Shown piece by piece: positions 16,614 through 24,666 of a stretch of 55,108 nt of DNA (its first letter is position 1; each line of letters opens with the position of its first letter). The translations under genes and the position numbers were made by a program. Origin of the DNA: an uncultured Bacteroidota bacterium (lineage in GTDB: Bacteria > Bacteroidota > Bacteroidia > Chitinophagales > Chitinophagaceae); NCBI GenBank assembly GCA_903835005.1, contig CAILLK010000001.1, positions 1-55,108 on the forward strand, in the 5' to 3' direction. The notes under the pieces are model-generated. The model was given only the letters and a program-made list of their open reading frames with translations, ran no database searches and had not been told where the DNA came from.

Positions 16614-16805
16614 TTACTTATTTTTATTGTTTACATAAAAATAAATTGTTGTAATTATTGATCCGATAATAGATCCAGTTAAACACGCAATAAGGAATTT
16701 GGTATTAAAATGCCAAGTTCCATCATTTAATAGTATATAGAATGTTAGCGCTATTGTTATAAACCATCCTATTGTCGAAATAAGAAACCTAACAAATAAT
16801 TTCAT
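16614..16805 (-). CDS. Small two-helix membrane protein (possible immunity partner)
   Basis: A 63-residue protein with two hydrophobic helices (about residues 5-26 and 36-57) and a basic tail (YVNNKNK). It starts 15 nt after the bacteriocin-like gene, so the two are cotranscribed. Small multi-helix membrane proteins directly behind a bacteriocin-like gene are often immunity proteins; here that is inference from position and shape. No family is recognised. The sequence is AT-rich, unlike the housekeeping genes around it. Confidence 0.6.
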   Translation of the reverse strand: MKLFVRFLISTIGWFITIALTFYILLNDGTWHFNTKFLIACLTGSIIGSIITTIYFYVNNKNK

Positions 16806-16820
16806 ATTTATATGTTTTAA

Positions 16821-17537
16821 TCAATTTAACCAGTTTAAAACAGCAGCCCCTGCACTAGCTGCCCCGGCTCCAGCCAACACGCCTAATCCAAATGCACCCC
16901 AACCAATAGGCCCTCCAATACACAAAATTGCACCTCTTACAGCACCTCCGACAGCACCAGCTGCATCCGCCTTCCAAATAGCAGTATAGCTTGGAGTAGG
17001 AGGTGGTTGATTTGTAAATAATGATGACCATTTTGTCTGATTACTGGTATTACTCCAATACTGACAAGAATAAATTCCTATCTGAAGTATTGCCTGCATT
17101 TGTTCAGATTCACGATTTGGCACCGTTGTATCTGCCACTAAGGCATTATAAATTCCTGTAAGTGTAGATATATATTGTTGCGCAGGTAAATTCTCATTTA
17201 ATGCAGTCTGCAATTGAGAAATATAATTCTGAGATTGAGTAGAAAAGAACAAATTATTGAAATTATTGTTCTGATAAGTTGTCAAATTTCCATTTAAATT
17301 AAATAGAACTGAAATTTCCTGAAGAGAGATTGCTTTTGCATTTACAGCAAAATTAGGAATAGATTGATTATAAAACTGTCCCAAAGATTCTAAACATGTG
17401 GAAATAATTTGGACAGATCCAATTGTTGTTACACTTGGCACCAATGGAATTTGGGAAAAAGCACTGTAAAGATAATCCATTGCAGCATTATGCAGTTGTC
17501 CATAATTTTGTGGTTGAGGAGGTTGGCATGTACACAT
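16821..17537 (-). CDS. Bacteriocin-like protein with Gly/Ala-rich hydrophobic tail
   Basis: A 238-residue protein of unknown function. The start at 17537 (MCTCQPPQPQNYGQLHNAAM) is chosen because a -7 box lies at 17564-17571, exactly where the longer frame would begin. The first 190 residues are Asn/Gln/Ser/Thr-rich and without a signal peptide. The last 45 are hydrophobic and small-residue-rich (ADAAGAVGGAVRGAI, GWGAFGLGVLAGAGAA), like the GxxxG-rich helices of class II bacteriocins and of a poorly described Bacteroidota family. A small membrane protein follows at once, and a response regulator gene diverges from it. Confidence 0.65.
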   Translation of the reverse strand: MCTCQPPQPQNYGQLHNAAMDYLYSAFSQIPLVPSVTTIGSVQIISTCLESLGQFYNQSIPNFAVNAKAISLQEISVLFNLNGNLTTYQNNNFNNLFFSTQSQNYISQLQTALNENLPAQQYISTLTGIYNALVADTTVPNRESEQMQAILQIGIYSCQYWSNTSNQTKWSSLFTNQPPPTPSYTAIWKADAAGAVGGAVRGAILCIGGPIGWGAFGLGVLAGAGAASAGAAVLNWLN

Positions 17538-17563
17538 AATATTTAATTTTTTTTGGTGAACCA

Positions 17564-17571
17564 CAAAACTA
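17564..17571 (-). promoter_or_regulatory. -7 box TAGTTTTG of the bacteriocin-like gene
   Basis: A perfect TAnnTTTG match on the minus strand (plus strand CAAAACTA), 26 nt before the ATG at 17537; it fixes the start codon. Confidence 0.6.
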
Positions 17572-17601
17572 TTCTTTGTACTAAAATTTTAAACAGTAAA
17601 A

Positions 17602-17637
17602 ATACTCTATTTTGTTAACAGAACAAATAAAGAGTAT
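17602..17637. promoter_or_regulatory. 36-nt dyad in the divergent intergenic region, operator candidate
   Basis: ATACTCT (17602-17608) and AGAGTAT (17631-17637) are perfect inverted arms; within them TTTGTT (17611-17616) and AACAAA (17622-17627) form a second, nearly co-centred pair. The dyad lies between the two divergent -7 boxes (17564-17571 minus, 17679-17686 plus), as expected for a dimeric regulator serving both genes. Confidence 0.45.
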
Positions 17638-17678
17638 AAATACTTGAGTTTGTTAATGGCGCTATACAACTATTCTCC

Positions 17679-17686
17679 TACTTTTA
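17679..17686 (+). promoter_or_regulatory. -7 box TACTTTTA of the response regulator
   Basis: TACTTTTA (one mismatch to TAnnTTTG) ends 17 nt before the ATG at 17704 and supports that start over the upstream TTG at 17644. Confidence 0.4.
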
Positions 17687-17703
17687 CTTTATATCTTATC
17701 AAT

Positions 17704-18381
17704 ATGGAAAAACCAATAATCCGCATAGCAATAGCTGATGATCACTCATTAGTAAGAGGTGCCATTGTTAGCTTGATAAACAGCATCGATTTCGGTTGTC
17801 AATTTATTTTTGAGGCTGGGGATGGACTTGAATTATTGAATAAAATAGACCGATCCCTAATTCAACCTGATGTATGCCTCATAGATATAAGTATGCCCAA
17901 TATGGATGGCTACGAAACCATGTTGCAGCTTCACAAAAAATACCCTTAAATACGCTGCCTGGCACTATCAATTTATAATGATGAACTGCCGGTATTAAGA
18001 ATGATGAAAAACGGCGCCAGTGGTTATATTACTAAAACAGATAGCCCGGAAACAATAAAAAAAGCCATCCAAGCGGCTAACAGAAACGAGGTATTTTTTT
18101 CGGATGAATTATTGAAAAAATGCCCTAGGTTATCCCGAATACCATTGTCTGAGCTTGTGGATCAGATACTAACTGATAGGGAGATTAAACTACTAAACCT
18201 TTGCTGTACTGAGCTCACATATGAGCAAATAGCAACACAACTGAACCGGGGAACAAGAACTATAGAAAATGAAGTATTGAATCTAAGCCGAAAACTCAAT
18301 GTAAAGGGCCGTTCAGGGCTTATACTGTATGCTGTAAGAGCTGGTTTTAGCCCCCCCCCCTCCGCGCAGATAATTTTGTAA
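17704..18381 (+). pseudogene. NarL/LuxR-family response regulator split by one in-frame stop
   Basis: Two pieces in the same frame give a complete NarL-type regulator interrupted by a TAA at 17947-17949. The receiver domain has the acidic pair D12-D13 (IADDHSLVRG) and phosphoacceptor D61 (CLIDISMP); the stop follows HKKYP at residue 81, before the segment with the conserved Thr/Ser and Lys (GYITK). The second piece ends with a LuxR-type helix-turn-helix (TYEQIATQLNRGTRTIENEV). There is no frameshift. Single-base ancestors include CAA (Gln) by C to T. A separate restart at ATG 18001 could still give a free DNA-binding domain. A run of ten C (18351-18360) lies near the 3' end. Confidence 0.8.
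18351..18360. repeat. Homopolymeric C10 tract
   Basis: Ten C residues inside the last codons of the response regulator frame, encoding the PPP of its tail. Tracts of this length slip easily; slippage would change the last residues after the DNA-binding domain. Confidence 0.7.
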
Positions 18382-18524
18382 TGATATACGCATACTGCAA
18401 AATGAGTAAAATTAAAATTTTACTGAAGCCCTCGCTCAACAGGCAAGGCAGTATGAATTCACCATTGAGATACTATAATCTTATTATTCAAACCGAAATT
18501 CTTAACCTTACCTAAATTATTTTT

Positions 18525-18749
18525 ATGGAAACTACTATCAGGATAAATACCGATATGCTTACCACAGATATAATGGAAAGTATCAAAAAAATGTTTCCGC
18601 ATAAAACGGCAGATATTATTATCCAGCCATCTGATGGTACCGATTTCATTTTGGGCAACCCGGCCTATGCCAATGAACTCAGGTCGCGAATTAAAGATTA
18701 TGATACAAAAAAAGAGGTAATCTCGCTGAAACCTGAAGAGTTGTTATAA
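18525..18749 (+). CDS. Antitoxin of a YoeB/Txe-type module
   Basis: A 74-residue protein with an N-terminal beta strand (TTIRINTDML), a helix with SIKKMFPHKTADIIIQ, and a C-terminal toxin-binding stretch (NPAYANELRSRIKDYDTKK, then EVISLKPEEL). This is the common layout of antitoxins paired with Txe/YoeB toxins in Bacteroidota. It is intact, but the toxin gene right behind it is broken by three stops. A free antitoxin may remain useful against related toxins or simply be on the way out. Confidence 0.75.
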   Translation: METTIRINTDMLTTDIMESIKKMFPHKTADIIIQPSDGTDFILGNPAYANELRSRIKDYDTKKEVISLKPEELL

Positions 18750-19010
18750 GCTATTGAATTTGTTCCAAAAGACTTTAATGAATAGCGGAACTGGATAGAA
18801 ACAGACCGCCGTACAGCCATCTGAAAAAGTGACCTTATTAATAGCGTTATCAGCACTCCTTTTGATGGCCAGGGGAAGCCAGAACTTTTAAAATAGGAAT
18901 TTAAAGGTTATTGGAGCCGGCGAATTGATCAGGATCACGGGCTGATTTATAAAGTCACAGATACTTCGTTGGTTATTTATTCCTGTTATTCCCATTATCA
19001 AATAAGTTAA
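18750..19010 (+). pseudogene. YoeB/Txe-family mRNA interferase pseudogene, three in-frame stops
   Basis: The frame directly after the antitoxin stop reads AIEFVPKDFNE-stop-RNWIE, then TAI-stop-KSDLINSV, STPFDGQGKPELLK-stop-EFKGYWSRRID, QDHGLIYKV and CYSHYQIS with a final TAA at 19008-19010. The layout and many residues match YoeB (GKGKPE, WSRRI, terminal HY). Stops lie at 18783-18785 (TAG), 18822-18824 (TGA) and 18894-18896 (TAG), with no frameshift. The catalytic Glu (in PELL) and His (in SHY) remain, but the Arg of the EHRLVY motif is Gly here, and no start codon is left. The toxin is therefore dead. Confidence 0.85.
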
Positions 19011-19855
19011 GTACTCCTGATCTCTTGTAGTTTGTATTGCGGCATTTTTGTTGATAATAGTGCTGAGGTCAAATGAACTTGATGGCGTATTTCTCCCTTG
19101 CCGCATGGGTTTTGTATGGGGCATGTGGGATGTAAATCTTTTTATAGTATAGTAGTTTCAATCTGCGGATTATTGTCCGGAGAGATGCAAGGGTAAGGAG
19201 TTCTGTAGTTTAAGGACACGTCGGCAATTAGCATACTACATCCCCCAATACTGTTTCCATTAATTATATACTATTTTTGTCAATCCAAAATAAATATGCT
19301 AAATAATTAGGAATTTCCAATTATGCGTTTTAACTTTGTCCCAAATTTAATCATTAATAACAACTTATTGAACTATGAAACAATCACACCCTTTTTGCTT
19401 CCTTAAGTCAGACGCACAAACATTCTCGTAGATTTAGGCAAATTAAAAAAAAACTGCCAGCATCCTGGTAATTTAGATGCTTGAAAATCGAAAATCTCAA
19501 ACATTCCCGCTGATTTAGGCGAAAGTTTTTTTACATAACGAATATAGGCATACGTATAGAATCTTAGATGTTCACTCTTTGAAGTTATATATATAAAAGC
19601 ACAATCAAACATCCAATAGGCTTTAGATAAAATTTTTTCGCCCTTGTTGGTGTTTCTCAACAACAATTTTCCAATACACCCAAAATGCCTTCGCAATTCA
19701 CATTTAAGCGCCTTGTTTCTGTGCATAAACCGGTTAATTTAATGTGGATATAATGTTAATATCTCTGCAGGTAATGTTAACTTAACACTCCGGTAATATT
19801 TTATTTATACTAAAGTGGTCCCTTTGCATAACCAAATACTTCGCAGAAGGGAAAC
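19011..19855. other. 845-base gap without a convincing gene
   Basis: A 107-codon minus-strand frame (19403-19726) exists, but its protein has no domain-like pattern and it spans the direct repeats at 19417-19524, so it is not called. The right end carries AT-rich leader sequence before the phosphoesterase gene, with GTTAAC-type short repeats near 19752-19785. Confidence 0.5.
19417..19524. repeat. Pair of imperfect 26-nt direct repeats
   Basis: CAAACATTCTCGTAGATTTA (from 19417) and CAAACATTCCCGCTGATTTA (from 19498), each continuing GGC(A/G)AA, agree at about 22 of 26 positions. They are 81 nt apart. The role is unknown. Confidence 0.5.
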
Positions 19856-20767
19856 ATGGCTAAAAGAGATGTGGACATCGTTGTACTGTCAGACGTTCAC
19901 CTGGGCACTTACGGATGCCATGCAACCGAACTACTGCAATACTTGAAAAGCATAAAACCCAAGGCCGTAGTGCTCAACGGCGATATTATAGATATCTGGC
20001 AATTCAGCAAGCGGTACTGGCCCGCTACCCATATGATGGTGGTAAAGCACCTCATAGGGCTTATAGCCAAAGATACCCCGGTATACTACATACCCGGCAA
20101 CCACGATGAGATGTTGCGGCGGTTCAAGGGGTTTCAGTTGGGCTCCCTGAAAATAACCAATAAATTATCGTTGAAGATAGATGGCAAGCGGCTCTGGATT
20201 TTTCATGGCGATGTATTCGATGTGGTAATGCAGCACAGCAGGTGGCTGGCAAAACTGGGCGCAATAGGTTATGATTTCCTGATACTTATCAACAGCCTGG
20301 CCAATTTCATTTCTCAGAAGCTGGGACAGGGAAAAATGTCGATATCCAAAAAGGTAAAAAACAGCGTAAAGGGCGCGGTAAAATTCATCAACAAATTTGA
20401 AGAAACCGTGTGCGATATTGCTGCTGAGAATAATTATGATTATGTGATATGCGGGCATATACACCAGCCCGAGATCAGGGATGTGAAAACTGCTACCGGC
20501 ACAGTAACCTATATGAATTCGGGCGACTGGATTGAAAACCTCACAGCGCTTGAGTATACCGATTCTAAATGGTGCATCTACAACTATTTCCAGGATCCTG
20601 TGGCACAGGCAATTGATATCAACAAGAAAAAAGGCAGCAAGGAATCGGCCAAAACAATGATGGCAAGCCTGATGCTGGAACTCAATGTGAAGCAGGGCAA
20701 ACCCCGCGAAGAGCTCCATGATAATGAAGAATACGAGGGCATGGGCGAGGCTATAGAGGCTGCCTGA
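19856..20767 (+). CDS. UDP-2,3-diacylglucosamine diphosphatase-like metallophosphoesterase
   Basis: A 303-residue calcineurin-like phosphoesterase of the LpxH-related type common in Bacteroidota. Metal-binding motifs in order: D13-V-H15 (LSDVHLG), LNGDIIDIW, PGNHDE, IFHGDVFD and CGHIHQPE. LpxH hydrolyses UDP-2,3-diacylglucosamine in lipid A synthesis; assignment to that reaction is by family resemblance only. A glycosyltransferase gene follows 111 nt downstream, which fits an envelope-lipid role. The C-terminal 40 residues are charged and low in complexity. Confidence 0.85.
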   Translation: MAKRDVDIVVLSDVHLGTYGCHATELLQYLKSIKPKAVVLNGDIIDIWQFSKRYWPATHMMVVKHLIGLIAKDTPVYYIPGNHDEMLRRFKGFQLGSLKITNKLSLKIDGKRLWIFHGDVFDVVMQHSRWLAKLGAIGYDFLILINSLANFISQKLGQGKMSISKKVKNSVKGAVKFINKFEETVCDIAAENNYDYVICGHIHQPEIRDVKTATGTVTYMNSGDWIENLTALEYTDSKWCIYNYFQDPVAQAIDINKKKGSKESAKTMMASLMLELNVKQGKPREELHDNEEYEGMGEAIEAA

Positions 20768-20773
20768 GAATAG

Positions 20774-20808
20774 CTGGCAGTTTACGTTCAGCAATTGGCA
20801 GTTGTTCA
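20774..20808. repeat. Degenerate CAGTTTACGTTCAGCAATTG-type tandem repeat
   Basis: Two variants of a CTGGCAGTT(T/G) unit lie just after the phosphoesterase stop. A relative with the same units stands at 52134-52170. Read on the minus strand these give NCQL-like peptide repeats, a frequent spurious translation in Bacteroidota genomes. Confidence 0.5.
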
Positions 20809-20878
20809 CATATCTCTGATTTACAAGATGTTATTATAAAAGGGATGGATTACTATCCATATCCTCAGCTATTATAAA

Positions 20879-21910
20879 ATGAAGATACTTTTTGCAATAC
20901 AGGGAACCGGAAATGGTCATCTGAGCCGCGCTAGGGATGTATACCCCGAGCTGGCAAAGTTTGGCGATGTGGATGTGCTGATCAGCGGCATACAGGCAGA
21001 TGTGGAAGTGCCCTTCCCGGTAAAGTACCGGTTTTATGGTATGAGCTTCATATTCGGAAAGAAGGGGGGTGTAGATCTTATAGCTACAGCAAAAACAGCT
21101 AAACTTTTCCGCCTCCTCAAAGATATCCGGGAGTTCCCAATCGAGCAATACGACCTGGTGATCAACGATTTTGAGCCGGTGTCGGCATGGGCATGCCGGC
21201 GCAAACACCTCCCCTGCATATCTGTGAGCCATCAGTGCGCAGTACTGCACCCTAATGCGCCCAAACCGGAATCGGGAGACATTATAGGCAAGCTGGTACT
21301 GAAACGCTATGCACCTGTTACGGCCGGATATGGTTTTCATTTCAAAGCATTTGCAAAAAATATCTTCACTCCGGTTATCCGTAAAGAAGTGAGGGAGATG
21401 ACTTCTGTGGATAAGGGCCATTATACTGTTTACCTGCCTGCCTATGATGATGAATCCATCATAAAGCATTTGTCGCAGTTCCCGGATGCAAAATGGGAAG
21501 TATTCTCAAAGCACAATAAGACGCCCGGAACAACGGGTAATGTGACCCTCCGGAAAATTGAAAACAGGGCATTTATAGAAAGTATGGCTTCCTGCACAGG
21601 GTTGCTGTGCAATGCGGGTTTTGAAGGGCCTGCCGAAGCCATGTACCTGAACAAAAAAGTGCTGGTGATACCTATGCTCACCCAATACGAGCAGCACTGC
21701 AATGCCGCAGGCGCTAAGGCCATGGGCGCAACAGTAATTAAAACACTGAGCGAAAAAAATTACGCCGTCATACGGGAATGGCTGGATAAGGGAAAAAAAA
21801 TAAAAGTCGAATACCCCGATATTACCGCTGAAATAATAGAAAAAATAGTAACAGAAAATGTACCATTATTTAAACAAAGATTTAAGGCACCGGCTGGCAT
21901 CGATTTTTAA
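20879..21910 (+). CDS. MurG-like (GT28-type) glycosyltransferase
   Basis: A 343-residue GT-B glycosyltransferase. The N-terminus MKILFAIQGTGNGHLSRA has the GTGNGH loop of GT1/GT28-like enzymes; the C-terminal half has the nucleotide-sugar binding pattern CNAGFEGPAEAMYLNKKVLV and PMLTQYEQHCNA. There is no transmembrane segment; a membrane-associated cytosolic enzyme is likely. With the LpxH-like gene upstream it may act on glycolipids; the acceptor is unknown. Confidence 0.82.
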   Translation: MKILFAIQGTGNGHLSRARDVYPELAKFGDVDVLISGIQADVEVPFPVKYRFYGMSFIFGKKGGVDLIATAKTAKLFRLLKDIREFPIEQYDLVINDFEPVSAWACRRKHLPCISVSHQCAVLHPNAPKPESGDIIGKLVLKRYAPVTAGYGFHFKAFAKNIFTPVIRKEVREMTSVDKGHYTVYLPAYDDESIIKHLSQFPDAKWEVFSKHNKTPGTTGNVTLRKIENRAFIESMASCTGLLCNAGFEGPAEAMYLNKKVLVIPMLTQYEQHCNAAGAKAMGATVIKTLSEKNYAVIREWLDKGKKIKVEYPDITAEIIEKIVTENVPLFKQRFKAPAGIDF

Positions 21911-22031
21911 CCGCTGCCTGGATCTGGCAGTGCACCTTACAGATGTGATAAGGGCTATATGTCTCTGACGACTGGATACCGGACCCCCAAAAAAATAACC
22001 GGCTACCTTATCAACCGTCACTCAAACAGCC

Positions 22032-22370
22032 TTATTCCGTCGAAGCCTCAAAATACCCAACCATACATTCTTTCAGCATCTGTTCCTGTGCTGCTATACC
22101 TGACACCGGCACATGCATCAGCTCATGAAAATGGGGCCATCCCTCCTCATCACGCCCGGCAAATTCGTAGTAGCCCAGCCTGCACAACAAGGTGCATACC
22201 CCCACATGTATCAGGTCCTGCTTCTGCTCTTTCGAGAATTTTTTGGGTAGCTGGCTGCCCAGTTCGTTGATGCCTATCAGGTAAAGGATACCCTCCATAT
22301 CCGGCAGCTTGCCGAAGCGTTCTCTCAGCAGCGCTTCTGTATCCAGCCACCTTTGTTCAAAATTTTCCAT
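22032..22370 (-). CDS. Conserved hypothetical cytosolic protein
   Basis: A 112-residue soluble protein beginning MENFEQRWLDTEALLRERFG, with a central KKFSKEQKQDLIHVGVCTLL helix and an EEGWPHFHEL segment. No family name is recognised, though the composition and the clean promoter (TACCTTTG at 22427-22434) argue for a real gene. The leader of about 50 nt carries a degenerate AGTCTAAAGTAGT repeat. Confidence 0.72.
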   Translation of the reverse strand: MENFEQRWLDTEALLRERFGKLPDMEGILYLIGINELGSQLPKKFSKEQKQDLIHVGVCTLLCRLGYYEFAGRDEEGWPHFHELMHVPVSGIAAQEQMLKECMVGYFEASTE

Positions 22371-22381
22371 TAATCTAATAT

Positions 22382-22408
22382 GTCTAAAGTAGTAAGTCTA
22401 AAGTAATA
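22382..22408. repeat. Degenerate AGTCTAAAGTAGTAAG repeat in a 5' leader
   Basis: Two units of (A)GTCTAAAGTA(G/A)TAA. Related tracts lie at 23622-23651, 24667-24699 and, in inverse orientation, inside gltX at 47216-47247. The tract is within the transcribed leader of the gene at 22032-22370. Confidence 0.5.
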
Positions 22409-22426
22409 AATAGGACGCTTTCGGGT

Positions 22427-22434
22427 CAAAGGTA
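22427..22434 (-). promoter_or_regulatory. -7 box TACCTTTG
   Basis: A perfect consensus match on the minus strand, 56 nt upstream of the ATG at 22370. Confidence 0.55.
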
Positions 22435-22551
22435 GAATTCAAAAGGTTGCCTGCCTATTTTTTCCGGATGGGAGAAAGTAGTGAGGCTTAAAATTATTTT
22501 TAAAAAAAGTTAAAACTATTTTCACTATACCTTTATATAACTTTCCCTATT

Positions 22552-22559
22552 TACTTTTG
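22552..22559 (+). promoter_or_regulatory. -7 box TACTTTTG of the MoxR gene
   Basis: A perfect TAnnTTTG match 57 nt before the ATG at 22617; TTTA at 22532-22535 could be a -33 element at slightly short spacing. Confidence 0.55.
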
Positions 22560-22616
22560 ATTTTCAAAATATCAGAAACAGGGATTCAGAAACAAAACGC
22601 TGAACTTTAATTTAAT

Positions 22617-23621
22617 ATGGAAATCACATCATCTGTCGACATCCGCGAACTGAATGAGAGAATTCACCAGCAAAGCGCTTTTATAGACTTGCTGAACATG
22701 GAACTGAATAAGACCGTGGTAGGCCAGAAAACAATGGTTGAACGCCTGATGATTGGTCTGCTTGCCAATGGCCATGTGCTGCTGGAAGGCGTACCCGGAC
22801 TGGCAAAAACGCTGGCTATCAAATCGCTTGCTACGGCTATACATGGCCGGTTTGCCCGTATCCAGTTTACACCCGACCTGCTGCCTGCCGATGTGCTGGG
22901 AACTATGGTCTATAATCCGCAGGCACATGAGTTCGCGGTGAGGAAGGGGCCCATTTTCGCCAACTTTATACTGGCCGATGAAATTAACCGCGCCCCTGCC
23001 AAGGTGCAGAGCGCCCTGCTGGAAGCCATGCAGGAACGCCAGGTTACCATTGGCGACCATACCTACCCGCTGGAGGAGCCCTTCCTGGTGCTGGCTACCC
23101 AGAACCCCATAGAGCAGGAGGGCACTTACGAACTGCCTGAAGCACAGGTAGACCGGTTTATGCTGAAGATCATCATCACTTACCCCAAAAAGGAAGAAGA
23201 ACGCCAGATCATCCGCACCAACCTGAACCCGGGCGGCATGGTGAAAATAAACCCTGTAGTTACTACACAGGATATTATGAAGGCCCGCACCCTGGTACGC
23301 GAGGTGTATATGGATGAAAAGATTGAGCAGTACATCCTGGATATCGTTTTCGCTACCCGTTTCCCTGAAGAGTATAAACTGGGCAAGCTGAAGCCTTACA
23401 TCAGCTACGGCGGCTCACCACGTGCCAGTATCAACCTGGCACTGGCTGCCAAGGCTTATGCATTCATTAAGCGCAGAGGCTATGTGATACCTGAGGATGT
23501 GCGGGCTATATGCCACGATGTAATGCGCCACCGTATAGGGCTTACCTATGAGGCCGAAGCCGAGAACATTACCAGCGAGCAGATACTGAATGAGATACTG
23601 AATGTAGTGGAAGTGCCTTGA
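22617..23621 (+). CDS. MoxR-family AAA+ ATPase
   Basis: A 334-residue MoxR ATPase, a chaperone-like AAA+ enzyme that usually works with a von Willebrand factor A-domain partner. Walker A is GVPGLAKT (residues 58-65); Walker B is FILADEINRAP (about residues 117-127); sensor and lid motifs follow (LATQNPIEQEGTYELPEAQ, YGGSPRASINL). No DUF58 or VWA partner gene stands beside it, so the usual operon is not kept here. A histidine kinase gene converges on it from the right. Confidence 0.9.
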   Translation: MEITSSVDIRELNERIHQQSAFIDLLNMELNKTVVGQKTMVERLMIGLLANGHVLLEGVPGLAKTLAIKSLATAIHGRFARIQFTPDLLPADVLGTMVYNPQAHEFAVRKGPIFANFILADEINRAPAKVQSALLEAMQERQVTIGDHTYPLEEPFLVLATQNPIEQEGTYELPEAQVDRFMLKIIITYPKKEEERQIIRTNLNPGGMVKINPVVTTQDIMKARTLVREVYMDEKIEQYILDIVFATRFPEEYKLGKLKPYISYGGSPRASINLALAAKAYAFIKRRGYVIPEDVRAICHDVMRHRIGLTYEAEAENITSEQILNEILNVVEVP

Positions 23622-23651
23622 TGAAGTCGTAAGTCTTTAGTCGAAAGTAGG
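23622..23651. repeat. Degenerate AGTCGTAAGTCTTTAGTCG repeat
   Basis: The tract begins directly at the moxR stop codon. It is the same family as the tracts at 22382-22408 and 24667-24699. Confidence 0.55.
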
Positions 23652-23692
23652 TAGTTTGCTAATGGAAAAAATCTGGGTGCATTAAATACCCT

Positions 23693-24658
23693 TTAAACCG
23701 GCAGACTTATTTCAAATATTGATCCATTGGGCGTGTTATCTTTTACGATAATGCGCCCTTTGTGTTGCAGCACTATTTTGTTGGTGAGGTAGAGGCCCAG
23801 GCCGGTGCCTTTCGATTTTCGGCTTTCTTCATTGCCTATGCGGTAGAACTTGTTGAAGACATTTTTCTTTTCTGCATCAGGTATACCTGTACCCTGGTCG
23901 GCTACGCTTATTATAGCATGGCTGTTATTATTTTCCAGGGATATGAGTAAGGGCTTATCGGCGGGGGTGTATTTTACGGCATTCTCCAGCAGGTTATTGA
24001 TGGCCATCTGCAGCATTATCTTATCGCCCGTCATGCGGATACCGGGCATGATGTCCTGTTCAAAATTGCGGGGGTAGCGGTGCGCATAATCAGTTACCGC
24101 ATCTTCTACCAGCTCCGATAGCAGGAAGGATTCATTGGCGGGCTTGTATTGGCGGCCTTCCAGCTGCGAGGCAAAAAGCATATTGCTGCAGAGATCATTG
24201 AGCCGGTTCGATTCTTTGATACAGCGGTCGAGCAACTGCTTGCGCTGAGCCTCACTGAGCTGGTGTTTCTCCAGGGTCTGCATATTGAGCTTCATGGCGG
24301 CTATCGGTGACTTGAGTTCGTGCGTTACCGACATCATAAAGTTATTCTGCTGACGGGAAAGCATAATGCGCCGTGCAAAAGAAGAATAAACAATAACAGC
24401 CCCTATAAGTATCACAATGAGAAAAGCCGAACCTTCCCCTATATATTGACTGGTGCGGCCAGTATGTCTGTGGTCCAGTTGCTCCAATTCTTTATTGTAA
24501 ATACCAGGGTTTGCAGCGCTGTCTACCCTGCTTTTCAGCAACATTACTTCCTGCTCATAAATAAGGCCACTTTGCTTCTGCAGACTAAACTCCCAAAACA
24601 CCAATGCGGCTATAATGTAGGCAAGCAGGATTATATGTACGGAAGTAAAGAATCTCAT
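23693..24658 (-). CDS. Sensor histidine kinase
   Basis: A 321-residue inner-membrane kinase with two helices (about residues 6-24 and 77-96) around a short extracytoplasmic part of some 50 residues. The HisKA box is SVTHELKSPIAA with phosphoacceptor H113. ATP-binding boxes follow: N (AINNLLENAVKYTP), G1 (DQGTGIP), F (NKFYRI) and G2 (KGTGLGLYL). No response regulator is adjacent, so the partner must be encoded elsewhere. The promoter is at 24704-24711, and the leader contains a degenerate repeat. Confidence 0.9.
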   Translation of the reverse strand: MRFFTSVHIILLAYIIAALVFWEFSLQKQSGLIYEQEVMLLKSRVDSAANPGIYNKELEQLDHRHTGRTSQYIGEGSAFLIVILIGAVIVYSSFARRIMLSRQQNNFMMSVTHELKSPIAAMKLNMQTLEKHQLSEAQRKQLLDRCIKESNRLNDLCSNMLFASQLEGRQYKPANESFLLSELVEDAVTDYAHRYPRNFEQDIMPGIRMTGDKIMLQMAINNLLENAVKYTPADKPLLISLENNNSHAIISVADQGTGIPDAEKKNVFNKFYRIGNEESRKSKGTGLGLYLTNKIVLQHKGRIIVKDNTPNGSIFEISLPV

Positions 24659-24666
24659 TTTTTATC

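Noticed and set aside
18750..19010. Stop-codon recoding in the YoeB-like frame
   Set aside because: A catalytic Arg is replaced and the start codon is missing, so simple gene decay is the better explanation.
19403..19726. 107-codon minus-strand frame
   Set aside because: Its protein has no domain pattern, it has no promoter, and it spans a pair of direct repeats that explain part of its sequence.
20165..20809. Minus-strand frame starting MNNCQLLNVNCQL
   Set aside because: It is antisense to the phosphoesterase gene, and its N-terminus comes from the degenerate CAGTTTAC repeat.
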